Shown here in pieces: positions 1 through 9,737 of a DNA stretch of 64,000 nucleotides (the first letter of the stretch is position 1; each line of letters opens with the position of its first letter). A model generated the notes under the pieces. That model was not told the DNA's origin and ran no database searches. It saw only the letters and a list, made by a program, of their open reading frames with translations. This DNA is from Flectonema sp. DT1601. Its lineage: Eukaryota > Euglenozoa > Diplonemea > Diplonemida > Diplonemidae. The stretch spans positions 744,001 through 808,000 of the forward strand of contig OZ025799.1 in the NCBI GenBank assembly GCA_964019425.1. Reading direction: 5' to 3'. Both the position numbers and the translations under genes were made by a program.

Positions 1-486
1 CATTCGTAAGTTTGATCGCCAAGTTGTTGGGTCACAAGATGGGTCTGTCTTTACCATAATCCCAGCAAATACGGAACGGTAGATCTCAACGTGATTTATT
101 GAAACACTTGTTGTCGCACCTCCAACTCCGAGTGCCCCACCCAACCGAAACCCATACGGGTGGTCCTTCAAGTCTTCACCTGTTCCTGTCACAGTGACGT
201 CTGAACACCTTTCCACACTAATTCCATAATGCCATGGTTTGGTAGTAACTACACCACCACAGTTCTTGATCACAGCTGAGTGCAGGTTTGTAAACTTCAT
301 CGGTCCCCTCATGTAAGCCGCCTCAACGCAGACCGTTCCCGATGCAAACTTTCGCTGAAGACCGTTGAACTCGTAATCGTTCGCTAACAACACCGCACCA
401 CATCCACACCGTTGCTTGTCTTCATCAGAAAGAACAGCAGCGACTCCAGTGAACAGAGTAGACAGTACTACGGCTGAGGTCTTCAT
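1..486 (-). CDS. Secreted parallel beta-helix-like protein, N-terminal part (runs off the window)
   Basis: An open frame starts with ATG at 486 and stays open for 162 codons to base 1, so the C-terminus is outside the window. The first ~20 residues (MKTSAVVLSTLFTGVAAVLS) look like a cleavable signal peptide. The rest has short strand-turn units with paired Cys and many Gly, Val and Thr, as in right-handed parallel beta-helix (pectate-lyase-like) proteins. I recognise no catalytic motif, so an enzymatic role is not claimed. A pyrimidine-rich stretch ending in CAG lies 20 nt upstream of the ATG, which fits a spliced-leader acceptor. The call rests on the signal peptide and repeat feel only; another secreted beta-rich fold is possible. 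Confidence 0.55.
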   Translation of the reverse strand, partial: MKTSAVVLSTLFTGVAAVLSDEDKQRCGCGAVLLANDYEFNGLQRKFASGTVCVEAAYMRGPMKFTNLHSAVIKNCGGVVTTKPWHYGISVERCSDVTVTGTGEDLKDHPYGFRLGGALGVGGATTSVSINHVEIYRSVFAGIMVKTDPSCDPTTWRSNLRM

Positions 487-506
487 GTTGCTCAACAAGA
501 TTTTAT

Positions 507-522
507 CTGAAGAATAAGTATT
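507..522 (-). promoter_or_regulatory. Candidate 3' splice (trans-splice) acceptor upstream of the beta-helix gene
   Basis: In sense orientation the sequence is TACTTATTCTTCAG, placed 20 nt before the ATG at 486. No matching 5' exon is visible nearby. It belongs to the window-wide pattern of such sites and is read as a spliced-leader addition site by inference. Confidence 0.45.
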
Positions 523-695
523 TAGATAAATTACTTTTCACCTGACGAACGAGAACACAAACCAACCAATAACAAATTATCTGAACTATTAATAATATAA
601 TTGGACTTGAACTGAATAAGAAATAATTAATTATGAAGAAACCACTAAAGAGGATCACATTAACTCTAAAGAATACAAATAAAGTGTTCAGCTGA

Positions 696-1640
696 CTAAT
701 CGTTGAGATCTTTTGTTCGATCTTCAGAAGTTGATCTGCGTTGAGGGACACTTCGACTCCTACTCCTTGCACGAGCCCTGGCAAGACTATTGCTTCGCGA
801 TTTGAGTTGTCTATTTATATAGTCCTTAATCGGTTCAACCCCTCCTCCGGTTCGAACAAAAACCTCACCTGCGGAATTCGCTCTGAGAATGAGTCGCTTC
901 CCATCATGTGGAGTAAGGGTATAAGTACAATAATCAACTTTTTTTAAATGCTGCAAAAGATTAAATTCCTTCAAACTAGCATCAATCAAGGCTTGCTGCT
1001 GTGATGCAGATGGAGGTGGCGCAAATGTTCGTTTTGTCCGAGTGGCAAGACCAGCATCAGGAGTATCTATGAGGTCAGAAAGTTTTGGTTCTTTTTTTTT
1101 TGGTTTTCGACCACGTGGACTACTCTTGGAACTGTAAGCCAGAGTCTTTAAATCGAGAATATGAACTCTTAGGTGAGCTACTTCGTTAACAGCGATGGCA
1201 TTTTCTTCAAGTAATTCTTTATTATGCTTTAGAAGAGAAGGTATTCTCCTTGATTTACCTGTCAATACTTCTATTCTCTCTCTTAAAATAGCATTCTGTG
1301 CCATTATTGTATCAATCGCCATGTTGGTGTCAGCGGTGGTCAGGTTGGAGCGAAGTTGCATATTTTCTTCTTTCAATTTCCTATTATCTCTTTGTAATGT
1401 TATCACTTCTTTTTTTGCTTTGTTAAGAAGAGATGCTAAAAGAGCTACTTCATTAGCAGATACGTCGCAGTCGTCATCAGTTCTGGTTGCCTTATTGCTT
1501 TGTTCAGGTGTGACTGAGTGTTGTCGTTTATCACTTAATCCACCTGTCCATTTTGGCATCACCAATGCTTCGTCATCTGAATCAGAGTTGCTGCTGAGAT
1601 CCCATTCGAGTGTCTTTGGGATGGGTCCACCCTGTCGCAT
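696..1640 (-). CDS. Coiled-coil protein with a GAR/GAS2-like C-terminal domain
   Basis: 314 residues from ATG at 1640. Residues 60-168 are heptad-like with many Leu, Glu, Lys and Asn, so a long coiled coil is likely. A basic patch follows at 176-184. Residues 236-280 contain VFVRTGGGVEPIKDYI, which resembles the core of the GAS2-related (GAR) microtubule-binding domain, where VMVRVGGGW is typical. The tail (281-303) is rich in Arg-Ser pairs. A cytoskeletal linker role, perhaps on flagellar or subpellicular microtubules, is inferred from the GAR-like motif and coiled coil and is not proven. A CAG acceptor-like site lies 13 nt upstream of the ATG. The downstream neighbour on the left is the secreted beta-helix gene. 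Confidence 0.55.
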   Translation of the reverse strand: MRQGGPIPKTLEWDLSSNSDSDDEALVMPKWTGGLSDKRQHSVTPEQSNKATRTDDDCDVSANEVALLASLLNKAKKEVITLQRDNRKLKEENMQLRSNLTTADTNMAIDTIMAQNAILRERIEVLTGKSRRIPSLLKHNKELLEENAIAVNEVAHLRVHILDLKTLAYSSKSSPRGRKPKKKEPKLSDLIDTPDAGLATRTKRTFAPPPSASQQQALIDASLKEFNLLQHLKKVDYCTYTLTPHDGKRLILRANSAGEVFVRTGGGVEPIKDYINRQLKSRSNSLARARARSRSRSVPQRRSTSEDRTKDLND

Positions 1641-1843
1641 AATGATGGTAAACCTGATGTGTGAATTAATAATAAAATATCTTATCTTTGATTTTTTATA
1701 TGAAGCTTTGCGAGCACACGAATCGTACTTTTGATTGAACCTAAAGGATAGTGGAAGATCCGAGTAAAGACCTTCTTCAACGGATTTTTAAATCTTTTTT
1801 TTTTTTTTTTTTCTCTCGAACCACTCACGCTGATCAATATCAC

Positions 1844-3637
1844 TTAAGCCCAAGTGTCGTACTGAATTCTTTTATATTTCTTCAATTCATTTACAACATC
1901 ATCAGCTTCTTCTTCACTACAATTTGAATATTTCATTATACAATAAACTACAGCCTTAGTGACTGACTGAGGCATGTCTTTTGAAGTACCACTGATATAT
2001 AAGAAACCATCATTCTGTAAGAGAACTTGTGGAATAGTTGTTAATAGTTTGGAATCTTTCCTGATTAGGTCTTGGCAGTAGAATTTTGATTCACCGTCTC
2101 TTGAGTATGCTTGTCTTTGAGTGAGCCAGTGATTGTCTGATTCAACGGTATTAAAATAAGATTGATATATATCATCTATTCCCTTGTTTCGACATCCTCT
2201 AATGAGGGTCAGTTTTCCTGTTGTTGCAGAACGGAAGTTGTCATACCAATGTTTTATAAGAGAAGTACATGGAGCTACACCAGTACCAGGTCCAATCATC
2301 ACGACTGGTGGAACATCTTCAGCACTAGAGCTACAGTCAACAACAGGTAACGAAACTGTTGGTGAGTGAACTGACATTGTTAATTGATCAGAAACTTTAA
2401 GATCTCTCAAATATGTTGAACAAAGACCTGTTTTAGATCTTCCATAAGGTGTTTTGTATTCAACTACAGCAACAGTAACTGAAACAACATCAGACAAAGG
2501 AGATGATGAAATCGAGTATTGTCTACACCTAACAGTAGGAATGCATTCAATAACCCAAGCTAATGAAATATCAACTAATTTAAAGTCCAACAGTACTTCT
2601 AAATAAGAACGTCTTTCTCTGGTACAATAAAATCTTAGTTCTTCAGCCCCATCTGCTGATCCCAATTCAAGTAACTTTTCGTGTTCTTCAGGGTTACATT
2701 TCATTGTTGACAGTCTTTCGAAGAAACCTCTTGTTGGAACTCCCAACATGTCTAATTCTTTAGAAAATAGTTGTCTTGTTGTAACAGTTTTCCCAATCAA
2801 ACCGCATCCCTCAATCGGTTTTAGTGGTATTTCGTTATTCGATGATATAGTGATGACCTCATCACCTGTGAGGTTGAGTCGTAAAAGCATTTTGTTCACG
2901 TCATTGTTTGGAATCACAGGATGAAATCCAACTGATGAACAAGGCTCTAGACCAAACACTTGATTATTATGAGTTGATTTGAATTCGATGTGACGAATAT
3001 CTTGAAAGTGATCTGTTGGAGTTATTCTCTCATTTGATGTAACAGTGACAGGGAATGAAGTACTATCGTATTGATGTGGTGATAGAGGACGATGGTTTGA
3101 TGTATGAATATCAACAATAATACGAGATTCAGATAACGCACGCTGACGTACGTCAGTTGATGTTATCGAGACGTATGGTGATAGAACTGGTAGTGTTCGT
3201 GATATCCATTCATGAAGACCATCATCAAGTCCGTTGACATCTTGATCGTCAGATAATCCTTTGTCTGATATTGGTGATGCTCCAAGTTGTTTTAATCTAT
3301 TAAATAACATCTTTCCGATGTAATTATATTTATCGTAGCTGCTGTCACCCATTCCTAGGACGCTGTACTTACAGCCGTCGAATTTCTCACAGCTTTTCCT
3401 CCTCAATTCTCCCCACACCTGTTCCATGTTCTTAGGAGCGTCACCTTGTCCAGTAGTGCTTACAATAAATATAACTACCTCACTCTCTCGTATTCTTTTT
3501 GAACCAAAACTATCCATGCTTCCTACAACCGTTCGAATTCCAGCAGCAGCTGCTTTTCTTGCAAATTGCCAAGCAACACCAGCAGCATTTCCTGTTTCAG
3601 ATCCAAACAGGACCGGAATGACACGATCTCCGGACAT
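1844..3637 (-). CDS. NDOR1: NADPH-dependent diflavin oxidoreductase 1 (Tah18/NDOR1 type)
   Basis: 597 residues, the usual length of this family. In order it has a flavodoxin/FMN domain (LFGSETGNA near residue 10, STTGQGDAPKNM near 60, LGMGDSSYDKYNY near 95), a connecting FAD domain (RQYSISSSP near 373 and GLCSTYL) and an NADPH domain (IGPGTGVAPCTSL). It ends in IQYDTWA, with the aromatic C-terminal tail typical of NDOR1. The family passes electrons from NADPH to the Fe-S protein Dre2/CIAPIN1 at the start of cytosolic iron-sulfur assembly. The short length without membrane anchor separates it from cytochrome P450 reductase. A CAG acceptor-like site lies about 19 nt before the ATG. About 35 nt after the stop, in sense orientation, there is a run of ~21 A. 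Confidence 0.92.
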   Translation of the reverse strand: MSGDRVIPVLFGSETGNAAGVAWQFARKAAAAGIRTVVGSMDSFGSKRIRESEVVIFIVSTTGQGDAPKNMEQVWGELRRKSCEKFDGCKYSVLGMGDSSYDKYNYIGKMLFNRLKQLGASPISDKGLSDDQDVNGLDDGLHEWISRTLPVLSPYVSITSTDVRQRALSESRIIVDIHTSNHRPLSPHQYDSTSFPVTVTSNERITPTDHFQDIRHIEFKSTHNNQVFGLEPCSSVGFHPVIPNNDVNKMLLRLNLTGDEVITISSNNEIPLKPIEGCGLIGKTVTTRQLFSKELDMLGVPTRGFFERLSTMKCNPEEHEKLLELGSADGAEELRFYCTRERRSYLEVLLDFKLVDISLAWVIECIPTVRCRQYSISSSPLSDVVSVTVAVVEYKTPYGRSKTGLCSTYLRDLKVSDQLTMSVHSPTVSLPVVDCSSSAEDVPPVVMIGPGTGVAPCTSLIKHWYDNFRSATTGKLTLIRGCRNKGIDDIYQSYFNTVESDNHWLTQRQAYSRDGESKFYCQDLIRKDSKLLTTIPQVLLQNDGFLYISGTSKDMPQSVTKAVVYCIMKYSNCSEEEADDVVNELKKYKRIQYDTWA

Positions 3638-3918
3638 TATTTATGACGTCGGCGTCCTGTATAAAATATATTTATTCTGATTTGAATACATTTATTTTTT
3701 AACAACTTTTTTTTCGTTGCTTCGCATTATTAATATAGCTGTTGAATGAAAGAGAGGAATATATGAACATCAGTTGAATAAAAAATAATAAAAAATAAAT
3801 ATTTGTACGAAAACAAACCGAGTAACAGACAAGTGTACACGTGTCGTTTAACTTGTCTAAAAAAATCGAGAACGATTAATTGAATACCCTTTTCGGGGTA
3901 AATGTTTTTTTAAGTACG

Positions 3919-4929
3919 CTATTTCTTCTTCGTAGCAGCAGCGTCGTTAGGTTTTGCAAAATCTATTTCAACAGTCGAATCGAGATACTCTTTACCATTC
4001 CATCCTCCGAATATTATTATCTTTGACTCAACCGAACACGATGTGTGGTACCTTCGTGGAGGTAGAGGCCAGTCTCCAGAAATTGTGCTTGCTTCCCAAC
4101 TAGAGGTAGACAGTTGATTGTATGGGATTTCCCAAACATCGGATAACTCAATGCCATTGTATCCCATTATTACGACGAGTATGTTTTGTTCATTAGAATT
4201 TATTAAATGACATCGATGACTGTTTCGAGGTGGTGGTACTCGAGGTTGACGTGGTTCCTGAACCCAAACCGATTCCTTAATATTAAAAGTAAACAAACTA
4301 CCACAATGTGTTTCTCCAAATCCTCCGAATAATATTAACTTACTCCCATTAGAATCAACAACCATTGTTTGGGCATCAGTTGGAGGAGGTACACATCCAG
4401 AAGTTGATATCGACTTCCAGGTTAAAGTCTCAGGTGAGTAGATGTGTAGATCATTAAGTCTTGTTTTTCCATCCGTACCTCCAAATAAATAAAGAAATCC
4501 ACCATCTGAACACAATGAAGCCCCACATCGAGGTGTTGGTGAGTTATTATGATTGTGTTTTATCCAAGTGAGTTCCTGTGAATCTGGTGACTTAAGAGAG
4601 AGAGACCACATATCATTATGAAGTTCATATTTAGTATCTTGACCCCCCCATATGATTAAGTTCGAATCATCTGAGGTGCAGTAGGCCATGTTGCATCTCG
4701 CTCCTGGATTGTCTTTGGATGTAACGATGCTCTTGGTCCATTTTTTATTAATCAAATCGTATCCCCATACTTCACTTGAACATATTCCTTCATTACCCAA
4801 CCAACCTCCATAAACAATCATAGTTTTCTTTCCATCAGGGTCTATTATTGCAGACGCTGCCTCAGCCACTGCTGGTGGTCCCGTTCCTAAGGAATCAATT
4901 AGTGTACTTTGACGATACGCCTCAGTCAT
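3919..4929 (-). CDS. Kelch-repeat beta-propeller protein
   Basis: 336 residues if read from the ATG at 4929 (context AAAAATGAC). The frame stays open upstream, but the extra residues look like translated leader. Five to six Kelch repeats are visible from recurring motifs such as MIVYGGWLG, LIIWGGQD, LYLFGGTDG, LILFGGFGE and IIIFGGWNG, each followed by a Trp about 20 residues later. This should form one six-bladed propeller filling the whole protein. Kelch propellers are protein-binding scaffolds; with no BTB, F-box or other partner domain here, a specific role cannot be assigned. The C-terminus is a short basic tail (ATKKK). The acceptor-like site upstream is weaker than for other genes in the window. 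Confidence 0.85.
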   Translation of the reverse strand: MTEAYRQSTLIDSLGTGPPAVAEAASAIIDPDGKKTMIVYGGWLGNEGICSSEVWGYDLINKKWTKSIVTSKDNPGARCNMAYCTSDDSNLIIWGGQDTKYELHNDMWSLSLKSPDSQELTWIKHNHNNSPTPRCGASLCSDGGFLYLFGGTDGKTRLNDLHIYSPETLTWKSISTSGCVPPPTDAQTMVVDSNGSKLILFGGFGETHCGSLFTFNIKESVWVQEPRQPRVPPPRNSHRCHLINSNEQNILVVIMGYNGIELSDVWEIPYNQLSTSSWEASTISGDWPLPPRRYHTSCSVESKIIIFGGWNGKEYLDSTVEIDFAKPNDAAATKKK

Positions 4930-6591
4930 TTTTGTTTGGTGTGTTGTGTATACCTTAAATGAGTGTTTTATTTGGTTACAGGTGAAAGCCATTCAAATAG
5001 AGGGACAATACCTCGTTTTAATACAGGGTTTTTTAGATATTCTTCTCCCTCCTTTATTTGGTAAGGGTTAACTTGCATGAGAATTATAAATTTGAAAAAA
5101 AAAAAACAGAGAAAAAAAACCGGAAAAAAAACGTGAATAACAACCCAGCGGATCATAGTATTGGTGTAGTAGCGAGAGGGCGCGCGCGCCGCGCACGACC
5201 AACCGTTTTTATGATACAAAAACTGACGTAGTACCGATCCCACTACAAGCACATTGCATACAAATAAAATATAATAGAAGAATAAAGGAATTTTTAGTTT
5301 TTTTTTTTTTTTTATAAAGAAGTGGAGAATTCGCGTTTTAGCAGAAACGTAGTAGCAACGTAAAGAGTAAAAAAAAAAAAAGAGAAGGGAGAGAGAGAGA
5401 TATACCAAATTTTATTATAACAAAATAGAAAGAACAAACAACAAAAGCATCCCTTTGAACACCTAATGATAAAATGCAATTGGCCAAATTGTTTTCTGTG
5501 TAAAAAAAATAAAATATTTTGACTTTTTTTTTTTTTTTTTTTTAGATAGTCAGTCTTATTAGAATAGGCGATAATTCCGATAATACGAAGCTGAGAGAGG
5601 AGAATTTACTTTACAATAATCTCCTTTCAAGGACGTACTAAAACAATTAGATAATTACACTCAATGACTGGGATTGGTGTTGGATTGGCAAAAACATATT
5701 GGGAATCCGTCAGAGAGTCGCAGATTAGAAAACCTACGAGGAACTGACTGAATGATCGCATCAAAAAAAAAAAAAAAAAAAAATCGAGTAAGAGTCACAC
5801 TGAGGCAACAACTTTCATAAAACAACATCGCACGCAAAAACCACAAGTGTGAAGGGAAAACCTTAATAAGAAAAAATCAATATCATACATGACACAAAAA
5901 AACTAAACAATTTTTTTTTTTATTTTTTTTAATATAAATTAAAGGAACTCTCTCTGCTTAATTTGATCTTCAAAAAAAATTAAAAAAAAAATTTAAAAAA
6001 AAGTGCAAAATATGTTTAATTTGCATATTTTTATTGTTTTAAAGCCTTTTTTACACAACGTAATACAAGACGTGGATATCGACGCCATCGCATTCACAGT
6101 TTGCGGATCATATCGTAGCAAGCAGTGCAGTTGCTCTAACTATTCTTTTTTTTTTTTCTTCTAATTTTGTATTTACATACGCAGAGTCAATATGCCAGTC
6201 CATCTGTTTTGTCCTCCGTGTGGTAAATTCTACATATCGTCGTATTTCTCAAAAAAAAAAAAAGAACTTCACCAAAGTAACATGAAAACCAACACAAAAT
6301 TGTTTTGATAAAACATCGGCAAGCGTGTGAAGGCGAATTACTATTACGGTGCAGCAATATAATTACTTGTCACTAACAGACCAATAAAACAATCGTTCTA
6401 ACAGCAAAAGGCTGCGTGTAAAGTGAAAGAAAGTTTTTATAGCACAATCACGTAGCAGATAATAGTAAGACGGCACCTTAGCCTTCGCTAGGCTTCGTCT
6501 TTTCAATTTGGTTTGTTAGTACGAATGTGTCATGAATGGTTCATCCTTTTGTAGTCGTTTTAGTTGTTTTCTTTTAAGTTGATTACTTTGC

Positions 6592-6614
6592 TTGTTTGTT
6601 TGTTTGTTTGTTTT
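6592..6614. repeat. (TTTG)n microsatellite
   Basis: Five to six tandem TTTG units running into a T tract, inside the long spacer upstream of the RBR ligase stop codon side. Confidence 0.85.
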
Positions 6615-6762
6615 TTTCTTTTCTATCGTTTTACATGCTGAGCAGTATTTTGCTCGCTGCTGCACTCGGTTAGTCTGCTACCCTCACTGGGGATAAAGAA
6701 AGCGGTGTGCTTATTTCACGCCTTCGTTTTAATTTTTTTTTCTATTTTTTTTTTTTTGTTAT

Positions 6763-6787
6763 TGTTGTTGTTGTTGTTGTTGTTGTT
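6763..6787. repeat. (GTT)n microsatellite
   Basis: About eight tandem GTT units following a T tract. Confidence 0.85.
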
Positions 6788-7390
6788 TGTTATCGTTTTA
6801 CCTCTACGGCATGTAGTCGAAACTAAGATCCACAAGACGTAATATTGATCAGTCGTTTTATAAATAGCACACAGCTGATTATGAACCCAAGCAAATATAA
6901 AATTAGAGAAAAAGAGAGAATCATATTAAGAGGACAAGAGGAAATACATGTGACCCTCTATAATAGTTTTTATGATCTTTGATCACAACAAAATAATAAG
7001 AAATGAAGGAGAGAACAATATTGAGAGGACGAAGCACCGGTACAAGCCGTGGCTCTCTCTTTGTTTTTAATGAACTGAAAAAAAATAATTTTAAAAAAAA
7101 AAAAAAGGAAAGGAAAGGAGGGCGGAGAATTCTATTTCACAGAAAGAAGGGAAAGACTTATTCCAACACTACCAAAAAATGAGTTTTAAAAAATAAATCA
7201 ATGATCATCAAAGGGACGTGGACGATATAATCTATTGTTGTTTTCCTCATAAAAAAGATCAACAAGCTGCACGTTTTTTTTAAAATAAGAAATCAACAAC
7301 AATAGATGACCAATACAGCGTTATCCTCATCGTGAATGATTAAAAAGAAAACAGTCAGCCAATGACAATATAATAATAAAACAACATATT

Positions 7391-9352
7391 CTAAGCAAAG
7401 CTGTGCTTCATACTCAATAGAGCGAGTGGGGCAATATTAAGAACAGCAACCTTCGCAAAGAAAAACAAATAAGTTCCATCACAAGCGCTGCTGTCTTGAT
7501 AAGCAAGTTCGAGGAACAGACCAGCAACAGCTAGAAGAAGAGTTTTTCGAAGTAACGATTTCTTTCTTGCTTGCTGAACGTATCCAAGAATGGCAGTGGA
7601 AAAAGGATAGCGATTGTAGTGGGTGGGTGTTGTGACGAGAGCTCCTGCAATAACAATATAAAGAACACCTCTAAGAGACCATGCAACATCAAAAAATATG
7701 AATATAGAAACAACAGTTAACAACCGAGTTAGATTTCGATAAAGACTCCAAAAACACCAACGTGATCCTTTATATGGAACTGCTGCGAATGATGACATCG
7801 CTCCAAGAACACAAATTCCAAAGCAAAGCAAAGTTGAAAATGCAGCCTTTGCATATTCACCTCCGCTATGCATACCTGCACCATACACTAACGCAAGTAA
7901 ATTAATGTCTTGAAATGGTCTAATTGGTTTTGGTTTTAATGCTTCGGACCAATTTTCTAAGTGCATCACGTGAGGTAGAAGAGCTCCAATCAAGACACCA
8001 ACAGATGTAGCCATTACTACGATTCCTTTTAATATTACTATTCCGAAGAAGTCAGGATTTAACGGATCTGCTTCACAACGTGACACGACATCCTTCGCAG
8101 CTTCTACAAATACCAACGACAATACAGGAGTGGTCATTCGTATAAATGATCTGGTTTCACCCGACATCATTGTAACAATAGTTAACGTAGCCGCAGTGTA
8201 ATATGGAGTAGAAGGTGTGATTACAGTAAAGGCAAACGACGCAACAGTTTTATAAATAGAATTCATCACCAAGGCAGCCAATACTACTCCGCAGGGAATA
8301 GCAAGTTGGTTTACCTGGTCTTTGGTAAATTTTACTGGAGTTGAACCAAATTCCCAACATCGTTGTTTCCATGATTCAGTCATAACTCCGTGGTATCTAG
8401 TGCACTTACTGTGAGAATAATGAAATGAGACTCTACCTGCTATGGATTCACCGCAGAGCATGCAAAATTGATAACCGCATTTGACGCATGTCATGTGGTT
8501 GCATCCATCACGTAATTCTATGATACTACGACAGCCATGACATGGTGCTCTCATGTTTCCTGCAGCTACCCACTTTCTAAAATCAGGGTCAATAATCTGA
8601 GAACATTCCCTTCCTGGATGGTTTGCTTGTTTACATTGAAAACACGATTCAGTTCCGCAGTCTTCACATTTTGAAGTTCTTCTCTCACTGATATCTGACC
8701 AAATCTTACCTGCAGACAGTGCCCTGTGCATACCAACACCAGAAGCAATACAACAAATAATAAATGACGCACAGAGAGTTATAATATCCCAATGTCGATT
8801 TATGGTTTCGGACGAAAAATTTGACAATTCGATTTGTTCAGAAGCTGTACACGTTACAGTCGTTAAGAGAGACTCTGTAGGACAAGTATTCATATCAGAG
8901 TACGAATGTTGCCATATAGGAAGTAATAAGAAGCTATATATGTGTAGTAGACCAGCTGATATCACTCCAGCTGCGAATGGAACAGTTGCTCTGATGACAG
9001 ATCTGAGTATCGAAAGGGAAGTCATGTTTGTTTTATATCCAAAAACAGGTTTTCCACAGTGAGGATTAATGCACCACCTCATTTGGGGATTGGCTTCTAA
9101 TTCTTGAGCTGCTTTATACTTTTTATACTTCGACATGATTTCAGGACCAGTAAACCGAGTGCAATCATCTTCTGAAACACTTGTTGGACACTGCAACTCA
9201 ACGCAGGGTATTTCGACAACTCCTTCATTCACTTTTGATTTTACGTACGCTCCCCAACAACCAAAACAACATCCATGATCTGAACACCCTTCAAGACAAA
9301 CAATAAGACCTTCACCAAGACAGACTCTACATTCTCCTGTTATGATTTCCAT
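7391..9352 (-). CDS. RBR-type E3 ubiquitin ligase with membrane segments inside the IBR and a multi-pass C-terminus
   Basis: 653 residues from ATG at 9352. RING1 lies near residues 8-55 (C8, C11, C23, H26, C29, C32, C50, C55). The IBR begins with C94 and C99 (RWCINPHCGKP) but is then interrupted by ~120 residues holding two hydrophobic spans (about 115-147 and 188-206). It resumes as C229, C232, C237, C240, H245, C250. RING2 follows (C271, C274, C284, C289, C292, C297, C300). Its GCNHM motif makes Cys284 the expected thioester cysteine of the RBR mechanism. From ~340 to the end there are several further hydrophobic segments, so this should be an integral membrane ligase, possibly in quality control at an organelle membrane. 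No intron signal (GT...AG with stops) breaks the frame in the inserted part. An acceptor-like CCAG lies 14 nt upstream of the ATG. Confidence 0.85.
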   Translation of the reverse strand: MEIITGECRVCLGEGLIVCLEGCSDHGCCFGCWGAYVKSKVNEGVVEIPCVELQCPTSVSEDDCTRFTGPEIMSKYKKYKAAQELEANPQMRWCINPHCGKPVFGYKTNMTSLSILRSVIRATVPFAAGVISAGLLHIYSFLLLPIWQHSYSDMNTCPTESLLTTVTCTASEQIELSNFSSETINRHWDIITLCASFIICCIASGVGMHRALSAGKIWSDISERRTSKCEDCGTESCFQCKQANHPGRECSQIIDPDFRKWVAAGNMRAPCHGCRSIIELRDGCNHMTCVKCGYQFCMLCGESIAGRVSFHYSHSKCTRYHGVMTESWKQRCWEFGSTPVKFTKDQVNQLAIPCGVVLAALVMNSIYKTVASFAFTVITPSTPYYTAATLTIVTMMSGETRSFIRMTTPVLSLVFVEAAKDVVSRCEADPLNPDFFGIVILKGIVVMATSVGVLIGALLPHVMHLENWSEALKPKPIRPFQDINLLALVYGAGMHSGGEYAKAAFSTLLCFGICVLGAMSSFAAVPYKGSRWCFWSLYRNLTRLLTVVSIFIFFDVAWSLRGVLYIVIAGALVTTPTHYNRYPFSTAILGYVQQARKKSLLRKTLLLAVAGLFLELAYQDSSACDGTYLFFFAKVAVLNIAPLALLSMKHSFA

Positions 9353-9737
9353 CTGTTTCGTGTATACTGGTTGGATGATATAGTCGGGTTAGAAGGTTAT
9401 GTTGGTCTTATCTCTTTTTTTGACAACAAGTCCACCTAATAAAGAGAATAAAAAACATAAAACTACAACAACATCACATTAAAGTTTAGCTTACAGACAC
9501 AGAGGAGGGGGCAATAAATTTGCTTTTTCGTGTCGATTTTTTTTTTTTTTTTTTTCGTTATTTAAAATTGTAAAAACTAAGGGGGAAAAAAAAATAAAAA
9601 ATAAAATAAAAAAATATGTTTCCAACAGAAAATGAAACATAAATAAAAATTCCATTCTCGAATCCCAACAGTTATCGTTTTTTTTTATTCATTTTTTTTA
9701 TTGTTTTAGTGTCAACAGAAATGTGTTTTGCAACCTC
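9353..9737. other. Short AT-rich spacer
   Basis: 385 nt with T and A runs. It holds the presumed 5' leader of the RBR gene and the 3' region of the PDZ gene. I see nothing else in it. Confidence 0.6.

Larger units (their letters stand above)
4930..7390. other. Long low-complexity intergenic region
   Basis: About 2.5 kb without a convincing gene. It has many A and T homopolymers of 10-22 nt, a short alternating GC patch near 5178-5196, a TTTG repeat at 6592-6614 and a GTT repeat at 6763-6787. A modest inverted repeat lies at 6468-6500 (AGACG...CGTCT with inner AGCC/GGCT). Short open frames here are translations of homopolymers. I see no tRNA or snRNA. Confidence 0.6.

Noticed and set aside
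4968-5408. 146-codon minus-strand open frame upstream of the Kelch gene
   Set aside because: It consists of translated T tracts (Phe runs) and leader sequence; no domain, and it overlaps the Kelch leader.
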